Shown in pieces: positions 48,952 through 56,149 of a stretch of 64,000 nucleotides of DNA. The DNA is from Leptospirales bacterium. GTDB taxonomy: Bacteria > Spirochaetota > Leptospiria > Leptospirales > Leptonemataceae. The translations under genes and the position numbers were made by a program. Every line of letters begins with the position of its first letter. Within the stretch, counting starts at the first letter, position 1. A model generated the notes under the pieces. It did no database searches, was not told the origin of the DNA, and worked only from the letters and a program-made list of their open reading frames with translations. The stretch is taken from the NCBI GenBank assembly GCA_019694655.1, contig JAIBBN010000003.1:124001-188000 (forward strand), written 5' to 3'.

Positions 48952-51516
48952 TCAGGCGCCAATCGGCGGCGGCCTATCCTCTCTCAAACGCTGCAAGAGC
49001 GCACCCAGAATTTGCAGATTGCCCATCGGCTGCGCCCCTCGCTTTCGATTGGCGGCGCCAATCTCGAACAGAATGCGCCACTGCCGAAAGAGCATGCGGT
49101 AGATCTGGCCGATGGTATAATCCGGATCGTAAATCACGGTCGCTTCGGCAGTCGCGCCGTTGAGTTCCAGCAGCGCCAGGTCTTCGCCGCGTCGAAAGGC
49201 CTCGCGATCGCTGTAGCGCACGTCGAAGCGTCCAAAGTAAAAGCCGTCAATCTGGTCGGCGATCTCATCGAAGCGACGACACAGGGATTCGTTGATTAGA
49301 GCAGCGCCATCGCGAAAGATACAGCCCTGGAAATGATTGCCGGTGCGGGTCAGGACAATTTCTTCGCCGTCTGCTGGCGTCTCTTCCAGTCGATCGGCAA
49401 AGCGCTTTAGATAGACGCGCCATTGCATTCGGTAGCGCGGATGGTCCAGAATCAGACGCTGTAGATTGCGCTTTCCGTCGCCGCGTAAAATAGGAAAAAC
49501 CTTCTCCGTGATGGCCAGAATTTCGCCCCTTTGCTGGTCCGGATAACGATAGTAGAATACGCCGGCCTCGCCGGGTCCGGCGTGGTAGCGCTGCAGCACA
49601 AGCGGCAACGGATTTTCCTGAAGAGCAAGTTGCAGTTGTGCGCGGTCATGGACGATGCGCAGACCGACGCCCTTTTCGCCGACATTCGGCTTGGAGGCCA
49701 GCGGAAAGCTAAGCCCTGCTGCACGCATCGCCTGCAACGCTGCGGACATCCGTTCTTCCAGCGGCGCAGGAGAGGCCAGGACATGTTGCAGTCGCCAGCG
49801 CAGCGGCAATTGATCCAGAATGCGCGCCTTGGATTCGCCAATGAATCCGCTGTTCTCCATGCCCGGATTAGAGGCGGTTACAGTTTTGAATCCGCCGTAG
49901 CGAATCGAGAGCCAGGCGCACCACGGGACCAGCGGCGCGTAGAAGATCCAGGGCGGCCAGAATTCGGGTCGTCGCATGCGGCCCAGACGGGCCAGCAACC
50001 TGGAGCGACCCTCGCGGCTGAGCAGGCCCATCAACAAGCGCAATAATAAGTAAATACTAATTATTGCCAGAGCCACGCCTGTCCACGCGCTGCCAGTGAG
50101 ACCCTGAAACCAGGCGGCCAGTCCGGCGCCAAAACGCGCTGTGGATAGCACCAGCAGGGGCGTCCAGATCAGCCCGGCAAGCAGCGCCGCTCCGGCCAGA
50201 ACGCCGGCGCGCCCGCCCAGCAGCCCGGCGCCCACGTAGGTTGGAAAACGCAGGCCCGGAACAAATCGACTGAAGAGGACCAGCTTCCAGCCTTCGCGAT
50301 CAAAGCGCCGACGAAGTTCCTCGAGTTTCTTCTGCGGCAGGCGATTGCGCAGGAAGCCCAGCGATTGCAGACCCGCTCCTGCAAGTCGCCCCAGGCCGTA
50401 GAGACCAAGGTCGCCCAGAAAAATCCCGATAAAGCAGGCAAAGACGGCGCTGATCGCGTCCAGCTTGCCGGCCTGAACCAGCAGGCCAGCGGAGATGCAG
50501 GTCAAATCCTCCGAAACAAACGTAGCGCTGATGATAGCCAGCAGTCGGCCCCAGGCGCTGAGCGTCGGATCCAGGCGCAGATCGACCGGCAGTTGCGGTT
50601 GTTGCAGATGCGACAGGCTTTCGCGTACTGCATTCCCGCTGCTTGCGCCGCGGTTGGTGCGTTCGATGAAGTCTTCAATCAATCGCGCCAGCCGCTGCGA
50701 TCCGCTCGCACTGAAGACCATAAAATGGCTTTCTTTCAGTATGACCAGATCGCTGTGCGCAACCAGACGATGGTGTTCCTCCGCCGCCCAGGCCGGAACC
50801 AGCGGATCGCGATCGCCGTGGACAAAAAGCGCCGGCACAGGAAGGTTGCTTAACTTCTGTCGCAGACTTCGCTGGTCGAGATCCATAAACTGCTTCAGGA
50901 AACCGTGGCGCATGGATGCGGAGCCAAGCAGTCCAAAATGTGGAAGTAGTTCGAGGCCTACAGCGAGGAAGGCGTAGCCCAGGTTGTACTTGAAGTGTTC
51001 AAAGGAATAGTCGCCGCTGCCTTCCGCTTCCTGAACGCCCAGGGCGCCGTAGGCAATGACACCCTGCACCCGCCGCGGCGCAAGAGAGGCCAGTTCAATG
51101 GCTACGGCGCCAGAGAAACTATGGGCAAAGATCCAGGCTGAATTCAGATGCAAGTGGTCCATCAGCCTGAGCACTGCCTGCGACTGGGCCGCAGCGCCAC
51201 AATCCGGCGCGTAGGCATCGGAATAGCCAGCGCACAAGAGGTCCGGGCTGATCACATGGAAGCGCCCGGCAAGAGCAGCGCTGATCCGCGACAGGTCGGA
51301 GGCAGTACCGGGGCTGCCGTGCAGAAGCAAGATCGCCGGCGCTCCCTGGCGCCCTTCTTCGCGATAGGCCATCCAGCTGCGTCGCTGGCCGGCGGCATTC
51401 AGCGCTACGAGCCGACGATCGGCGGGCAGCGATTCAGGGAAACCCTGAACAATTTGAGAGGCCAGCAGGGCCAGCAGGTAGAGAACAGCCGCTGGAAAGG
51501 CGCGACCGGACTTCAC
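48952..51516 (-). CDS. Three-domain fusion: alpha/beta hydrolase, DedA/VTT membrane domain, ATP-grasp
   Basis: The 854-residue protein starts at a GTG that overlaps the DinB stop. After a hydrophobic signal or anchor (about 8-25) comes an alpha/beta hydrolase (about 45-285) with oxyanion LLLHGSPG, Ser133 in FAHSFSGA, Asp235 in HGDRD and His264 in ESHF. Residues 325-500 form a DedA/SNARE-associated (VTT) domain with FVSEDLTCISAG, FLGDLGLYGLGRL and FSRFVPGLRFPTYVGAG. The last part (about 515-835) opens PEFWPPWIFY and NPGMENSGFIGESK, then an ATP-grasp fold with Lys609 (SKPNVGEKGVG) and Glu784/Asn786 (LLELNGAT). DedA proteins move lipids; ATP-grasp enzymes ligate carboxylates to amines or thiols. 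A lipid-linked synthesis/hydrolysis role is plausible but inferred. Confidence 0.85.
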   Translation of the reverse strand: MKSGRAFPAAVLYLLALLASQIVQGFPESLPADRRLVALNAAGQRRSWMAYREEGRQGAPAILLLHGSPGTASDLSRISAALAGRFHVISPDLLCAGYSDAYAPDCGAAAQSQAVLRLMDHLHLNSAWIFAHSFSGAVAIELASLAPRRVQGVIAYGALGVQEAEGSGDYSFEHFKYNLGYAFLAVGLELLPHFGLLGSASMRHGFLKQFMDLDQRSLRQKLSNLPVPALFVHGDRDPLVPAWAAEEHHRLVAHSDLVILKESHFMVFSASGSQRLARLIEDFIERTNRGASSGNAVRESLSHLQQPQLPVDLRLDPTLSAWGRLLAIISATFVSEDLTCISAGLLVQAGKLDAISAVFACFIGIFLGDLGLYGLGRLAGAGLQSLGFLRNRLPQKKLEELRRRFDREGWKLVLFSRFVPGLRFPTYVGAGLLGGRAGVLAGAALLAGLIWTPLLVLSTARFGAGLAAWFQGLTGSAWTGVALAIISIYLLLRLLMGLLSREGRSRLLARLGRMRRPEFWPPWIFYAPLVPWCAWLSIRYGGFKTVTASNPGMENSGFIGESKARILDQLPLRWRLQHVLASPAPLEERMSAALQAMRAAGLSFPLASKPNVGEKGVGLRIVHDRAQLQLALQENPLPLVLQRYHAGPGEAGVFYYRYPDQQRGEILAITEKVFPILRGDGKRNLQRLILDHPRYRMQWRVYLKRFADRLEETPADGEEIVLTRTGNHFQGCIFRDGAALINESLCRRFDEIADQIDGFYFGRFDVRYSDREAFRRGEDLALLELNGATAEATVIYDPDYTIGQIYRMLFRQWRILFEIGAANRKRGAQPMGNLQILGALLQRLREDRPPPIGA

Positions 51517-52049
51517 TGACGGTAGTAGGCCAGCGTAGCCGGCGCGACGCCCAGCTCAGGCGTCGGCGAGAGGCCGAAGGCGCGCATCTGGACGGCGATC
51601 ATTGCGGCGTGGTGTACGCCGTGGTGGTGAACAAATGCAATTTCGCGGAGCAGTGTGCTTGGAATCCAGATTGGCGCCTGGTCCGGATCAACATACATTT
51701 CAATCAAGAGATCGCGATCGTTCTGCAGCGAGGCGTTGCCATCGAGGTGCACCAGCAGTCGACGCAAGCGTTCGTGACCGGCATCGCGCTGGCTTTCTTC
51801 CGGTCGACCGCGTTGCCGGCGGTCATACTGTACGCGACCCTCGGACAAACCGTCCAGCAGGGCCTCGATATGGTCCAGCAGGTGGCGCAGGTGCGCGCCT
51901 ACAGTAGAAGGAAATGCCGGCAATTGAGTCCAGGCGTATGCGACGTCGCTCATCCTTTGCCAGATGTTGGCATCCACTTCCTCCAGAAAGCGTCCGAGAC
52001 TGCTCAGCGCTTCCTGCAGATCCGTTGCCTGACCCTGGTTTTCTTGCAT
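51513..52049 (-). CDS. DinB/YfiT-like four-helix metal-binding protein
   Basis: The 178-residue protein fits the DinB superfamily: a helical bundle with the metal-ligand pattern HLLDH (about 56-60) and HHHGVHHAAMIAVQM (about 141-155), where one His from the first and two from the second segment coordinate a divalent metal. GGGAG lies ten bases before the ATG. DinB relatives include bacillithiol-dependent and mycothiol-dependent transferases, and many are of unknown function. It is transcribed first and overlaps the three-domain fusion by GTGA, so the two products should be made together. A terminator-like hairpin lies in its leader. Confidence 0.82.
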   Translation of the reverse strand: MQENQGQATDLQEALSSLGRFLEEVDANIWQRMSDVAYAWTQLPAFPSTVGAHLRHLLDHIEALLDGLSEGRVQYDRRQRGRPEESQRDAGHERLRRLLVHLDGNASLQNDRDLLIEMYVDPDQAPIWIPSTLLREIAFVHHHGVHHAAMIAVQMRAFGLSPTPELGVAPATLAYYRQ

Positions 52050-52119
52050 CTACTGCTTGCTCCCTTGCCTTCTCACTGTTCTGAGTCCCGGTCCAGCGCT
52101 CTGGTTACGCCGCGATTAC

Positions 52120-52142
52120 AAAAAAGCGGCCCGGTCTGGGCC
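52120..52142 (-). terminator. Intrinsic-terminator-like hairpin in the DinB leader (possible attenuator)
   Basis: On the reverse strand GGCCC, loop AGACC and GGGCC form a five-pair GC stem followed by GC and TTTTTT. It points toward the DinB gene, ending 70 bases before its ATG, and lies in the divergent gap shared with the MoxR gene. Either it attenuates the DinB-fusion operon or it blocks antisense transcription arriving from the right. Confidence 0.5.
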
Positions 52143-52214
52143 TGCAAACAAATTCCATGGTCGCTCTGGTCTTGCTGGACTTGACTGGCCTGAAGCTTTG
52201 CGATCCCGTTTGCC

Positions 52215-53051
52215 ATGGAATTTCGCAGTACCGAGCGCTACTATTTGAGCCCCGAACTGGGCGCCATCGTCAATATGGCAATGGTCATGGAGCGGCCGCT
52301 GCTGCTGACAGGCGAGCCCGGCACCGGTAAGACGCAACTGGCATTTGAAATCAGTCGCAGTCTCGGAATGCCGCTGGAGGTACTGCGCGCCAAATCCACG
52401 ATTCGTGGCGAAGAAGCCTGCTATGTGCAGGACACTGTACTTCGACTGAATGATGCTCGCTTTGGCCCAGGCGCCAGCGGCAGGGACGTCAATCGCTTCT
52501 ACGACTATGTGATCTGGGGCCCGATTGGCCGCGCCTTTCGCTGCGCACAGCGCTCCGTGCTGTTGCTCGATGAAATCGACAAGACTGAGTCGGATGTACA
52601 GGACAACCTTCTGGATGTGCTGGAGTCGGCGGAGTTTACCATCCGGGAAGTCAACGAAACGATCCGCGCCAATCATCCGCCGCTGATCTTGATTACTTCC
52701 AACGCCAAGCGCGAGCTATCCGATCCCTTCCTGCGGCGCTGTTTTGCTCACCACATCGCTTTCCCAACGCCCGACGAAATGCGCGCCATTCTGCGGCTGC
52801 ATTTTTCAAACCTTGATACGGATCTGGCCGAGACGGCGCTGCGTCTGTTTTACGAATTACGTCAGCGCGGCTACGAAAAGGCCCCGGCCACCAGCGAACT
52901 GCTCAACTGGGTGGAGGCGCTGCAACGCAGCGCTACAGAGGCGTCAGCGCTTCATTCGGCGCGCGAGTTGCCCTTCATTGGCGCGCTGCTCAAGCGCAGC
53001 CAGGATTTGCTCAGCTACCGCGGCAATCCGCAGCACAGCGATGTTCGTTGA
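52215..53051 (+). CDS. MoxR-family AAA+ ATPase
   Basis: The 278-residue protein has Walker A LLTGEPGTGKTQLA (about 30-43), Walker B SVLLLDEIDKTE (about 114-125), sensor 1 ILITSNAKRELSDPFLRRC (about 155-173) with the Arg finger, and a small helical lid domain (about 190-270). This is the MoxR group, ATP-driven chaperones that usually act with a von Willebrand A protein on a metal enzyme or membrane complex. The next gene, overlapping by 11 bases, encodes exactly such a VWA partner. The target is unknown; the downstream cyclase and FecR genes may belong to the same transcript. Confidence 0.9.
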   Translation: MEFRSTERYYLSPELGAIVNMAMVMERPLLLTGEPGTGKTQLAFEISRSLGMPLEVLRAKSTIRGEEACYVQDTVLRLNDARFGPGASGRDVNRFYDYVIWGPIGRAFRCAQRSVLLLDEIDKTESDVQDNLLDVLESAEFTIREVNETIRANHPPLILITSNAKRELSDPFLRRCFAHHIAFPTPDEMRAILRLHFSNLDTDLAETALRLFYELRQRGYEKAPATSELLNWVEALQRSATEASALHSARELPFIGALLKRSQDLLSYRGNPQHSDVR

Positions 53052-54225
53052 TTTCGTCTACTTGCTGCGCCGCTACGGGGTTCCAGCTGGCCTAGACCAG
53101 AGTCTGGATTTTGTGCGCGGACTGCGCCGCGGATTGGCCGAGGACCTGGATTCGATCTTCCTGTTTGCTCGACTGTGTTTTGTGCGGCGGCCAGAACATC
53201 TCGATAGTTTTGAACGCGCCTTTGTATTCTATTTCATGGGCGTCGATTTGCCGGCGATGGCGGAGGGCGACCCAGAACTGCTGGAGAGCAAACAGTTTCG
53301 CGAATGGCTGCGCGCCGCAATCCAGCGCGGCGAGCTGCAGCCGATTACTCAGAACTTGAGCGCCGAGGAGCTGATGCGTCGCTTCTGGGAAACGGTGCGC
53401 CAGCAAATGGAAGCTCATCACGGAGGCTCGCGCTGGGTCGGCGTTGGCGGCGTGTCGCCTTTTGGACACAGCGGATTCGCCCGGCGCGGCGTGCGAGTGG
53501 GAGGTTCCAGCGGCCGGCAGAGCGCACTCCGCGTTTTCGGCGATCGCCGCTATGTCGACTATTCAGATGATCGATCGCTGGCCGGCGCAGGTTTGCGTCA
53601 AGCTCTGGGGGAACTGCGCAAGCTGGAAGCAGTTGGCGCCGAAAGCGAGCTGGATGCTCCTGAAACCATTCGCCGATCGGCGCTCAATGGCGGAGAAATC
53701 GAATTGGTTTTTCGCCGCGAACGCCGCGACCGTATCAAAGTAATTGCCCTGATCGATAACGGCGGCACATCGATGACGCCCTATGCCGCCCGTACGCGCC
53801 TGCTTTTTCAGAAACTGCGCGATCGCTTCCACGACTGCTCCATCTATTTTTTTCACAATACTATATATGAAACCATTTACCGCGATCCTCAGCGTAGCAA
53901 GGCCTGGGCCATCGAGCAACTCTTGCGCGAAGACCCAGAAGCGCGGATCATCATCATTGGCGACGCCAGCATGGCGCCAGAGGAGCTCTACTCGGCGTGG
54001 GGCGCGTCGGCCTGGAATGATGCCAGCGCCGTTCCATCGATTCAGATCCTGCGCCAGATCAAGCAACGGTTCCCGCGGACGGTATGGCTGAACCCGATGG
54101 CCGCCCATGTCTGGCAGGGCGGCCGCGGCGTCTGGAGCCTGGAGCGAATTCGCGAACTGTTTCGGATGGAGGAGCTGAGTTTGCGCGGTTTGAAGCGCGC
54201 CGTTCATTTCCTGAACGGAAAATGA
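53041..54225 (+). CDS. VWA-domain protein (CoxE-like), partner of the MoxR ATPase
   Basis: I start at the ATG at 53041 (MFVDFVYLLRRYGVP), overlapping the ATPase stop; a longer frame upstream is out of phase with the real MoxR gene and is not coding. The 394-residue protein has a helical N-terminal half (about 1-210), including a Gly/Ser-rich stretch around 130-165, and a VWA domain (about 225-390). Its metal-ion-dependent adhesion site reads LIDNGGTSM (about 240), a DxGGxS variant of DxSxS; IIIIGDASMAPEE (about 301) holds a later Asp. This resembles the CoxE group, which works with MoxR-type ATPases in enzyme maturation. Confidence 0.82.
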   Translation: MFVDFVYLLRRYGVPAGLDQSLDFVRGLRRGLAEDLDSIFLFARLCFVRRPEHLDSFERAFVFYFMGVDLPAMAEGDPELLESKQFREWLRAAIQRGELQPITQNLSAEELMRRFWETVRQQMEAHHGGSRWVGVGGVSPFGHSGFARRGVRVGGSSGRQSALRVFGDRRYVDYSDDRSLAGAGLRQALGELRKLEAVGAESELDAPETIRRSALNGGEIELVFRRERRDRIKVIALIDNGGTSMTPYAARTRLLFQKLRDRFHDCSIYFFHNTIYETIYRDPQRSKAWAIEQLLREDPEARIIIIGDASMAPEELYSAWGASAWNDASAVPSIQILRQIKQRFPRTVWLNPMAAHVWQGGRGVWSLERIRELFRMEELSLRGLKRAVHFLNGK

Positions 54226-54289
54226 TTGCCGCAGCGCGATTCGCCGCAACACTCAGCGCGCCGCGACAGCAGTCGCTGGCGGGAGTGGC

Positions 54290-56149
54290 ATGCAGGCTGG
54301 CGCATTCTTGCGGGAACTGATTCGCGGAGAGGAAGAGGGCGACGTTGGCGGCGCATCGCTCTCCGTCTGGACCTTGCGCGCTAAGTTGATGGTCATGATC
54401 ACTGCCGTCATTGCCCTGGCGCTGGTGCTGATGATCATACTGACCAACTATTTTTCGCAGCGCGATGGGCGCATTCGCGTGGAAGAAGCCAACACTCGCG
54501 TCACTCAGACATCCGCGGCCAGCGTCAGTACGATACTGGAGTCCACTCAAACTGCTGCGCGCATCGCCGCCGAGGGTCTGGCACACAGTCCGAATGCGCG
54601 CGCTGCTGTAGCGCGCACGCTCTTTGGCGCAGATTCTAACTGGCTCTACTTTGGAACCTATCGCAAGAGCGCAGGCGGGCTCATCGCCGGCGAGAATCTC
54701 AGCAACAGCGCATTCCTGTCGGCCAGCGAGTTGAGCGCCCAGGATCTGCAAGCGGCAGTGCTTGGTCGGCAGCGGGAGCTGGCGCGGGTCTCGGCCAGCG
54801 GAAGCGCCATGGTCAATCTCAGTCCGGCCTTGCGCCGGCCAGTGGCGGCGCTGTCCTTTACCAACGAACACGGCAACGAAACGCTGGTGGTGCTGCTCAA
54901 GATGGAGGCCTTCCTGGAGGCCTTTCAGTCGCGGGGCATTGCTGTGACCTTTCTGGTTTCGGACGATGGCGTGGCCATTGCTCATCCCGATCGTCGCGTT
55001 GCACTGGCGGCCACCAACATGGCCGAAGAACCGGCGGTGAAAGCCATGCGCGAGAGCCAGATCGACAACGGCCTTGGCCGTTTTCGCGGGCTGGACCAGA
55101 ACTTCTATCTGGCTTCCTTTCAGCGCCTGCCCTTTGGCGGCGGCGTAATCACCCAGGTGGCCGAAGACAGCGCCTTCGAAGAAATCTACAGCATCCGTCG
55201 GCGCAATATCTACCTGATGCTGATGATTGTCGCGGCTGCAGTGCTGGTAATCTATTTCTTCGCCCGCAGCATTTCCCGTCCGGTCAAGCGGCTGACCCGG
55301 GCCGCCGGCATGATTGAGGCCGGCAACTATGAGTTGCAGCTGCAGCCGGAAACGCGCGACGAAATCGGAACCTTAACGCAATCCTTCAATTCTATGGCTC
55401 GCGGCCTGCGCGAACGAGAAAACCTGAAGACCTCCTTTGGGCGCTTCGTCAATAAGGAGCTGGCTGAGCTCTCTCTTTCCGGCCAGTTGCGCGCCGGCGG
55501 GGAACGGAAGGACTGTGCCATATTCTTCTCCGATATTCGCGGCTTTACTGGCATCTCCGAAAAGCTGCGTCCGGAGGAAGTGGTGGAAATGCTCAATGGC
55601 TATTTCTCCGAAATGGTGGCCTGTGTGAATGCCAACCACGGCGTGGTTGATAAGTTCATGGGCGATGCTATCATGGCGGTCTGGGGCGCACTGCGCCAGC
55701 AAGGCAATCCAGTAGAAAACGCCTTCAACGCAGCGCTGATGATGCGTCAGCGCCTGCGTCAATTCAATCAGCGCCGCGGCAGCGCACGCAAACCGATTCT
55801 GCGCATTGGCGCCGGAATCAATGCTGGATCGGTGATCGCCGGGCAAATTGGCTCCGATCAAAAGATGGAATACACCGTAATTGGCGACGCCGTCAACACC
55901 GCATCGCGCGTTGAGGGCTTGAGCAAGGTGCATAAGCTGGATATCCTGGTGACCCAGGAAGCGCTCGATCGGGTACGCGGAATGTACCGCACCGAGCTGG
56001 TGGACGAAACGCAGGTCAAGGGACGCAACAAGCCGGTGCGCATCTACGCATTGCTTGGGAAAATTGGCGATGCCGACGCTCCCGAATCAACGTCAGAGCT
56101 GCGCAAGCTGCTGGGCATTGAAGCGCCCAGAGGGAGCAAGAAGCGCTGA
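54290..56149 (+). CDS. Transmembrane sensor class III cyclase with HAMP domain
   Basis: The 619-residue protein has a GGGAG site six bases upstream. A membrane helix (about 33-52) is followed by an extracytoplasmic sensor domain (about 55-300; dCache-like, with FLVSDDGVAIAHPDRRVA near 220) and a second helix (about 310-328). A HAMP domain (about 330-385, SISRPVKRLTRAAGMIEAG) connects to the catalytic domain (about 400-595). Metal Asp residues are in FFSDIRGFTG and KFMGDAIMAVWG, the purine-site Lys is in SDQKMEYTVIGDAVN, and TASRVEG completes the set. It should convert an external signal into cAMP. Its stop overlaps the ATG of the FecR gene by one base, a pairing that suggests joint sensing. 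Confidence 0.92.
   Translation: MQAGAFLRELIRGEEEGDVGGASLSVWTLRAKLMVMITAVIALALVLMIILTNYFSQRDGRIRVEEANTRVTQTSAASVSTILESTQTAARIAAEGLAHSPNARAAVARTLFGADSNWLYFGTYRKSAGGLIAGENLSNSAFLSASELSAQDLQAAVLGRQRELARVSASGSAMVNLSPALRRPVAALSFTNEHGNETLVVLLKMEAFLEAFQSRGIAVTFLVSDDGVAIAHPDRRVALAATNMAEEPAVKAMRESQIDNGLGRFRGLDQNFYLASFQRLPFGGGVITQVAEDSAFEEIYSIRRRNIYLMLMIVAAAVLVIYFFARSISRPVKRLTRAAGMIEAGNYELQLQPETRDEIGTLTQSFNSMARGLRERENLKTSFGRFVNKELAELSLSGQLRAGGERKDCAIFFSDIRGFTGISEKLRPEEVVEMLNGYFSEMVACVNANHGVVDKFMGDAIMAVWGALRQQGNPVENAFNAALMMRQRLRQFNQRRGSARKPILRIGAGINAGSVIAGQIGSDQKMEYTVIGDAVNTASRVEGLSKVHKLDILVTQEALDRVRGMYRTELVDETQVKGRNKPVRIYALLGKIGDADAPESTSELRKLLGIEAPRGSKKR

Noticed and set aside
52744-53040. Upstream extension of the VWA reading frame into the MoxR gene
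   Set aside because: It overlaps the conserved MoxR lid domain in another frame; the ATG at 53041 gives a natural overlap and a family-like N-terminus.
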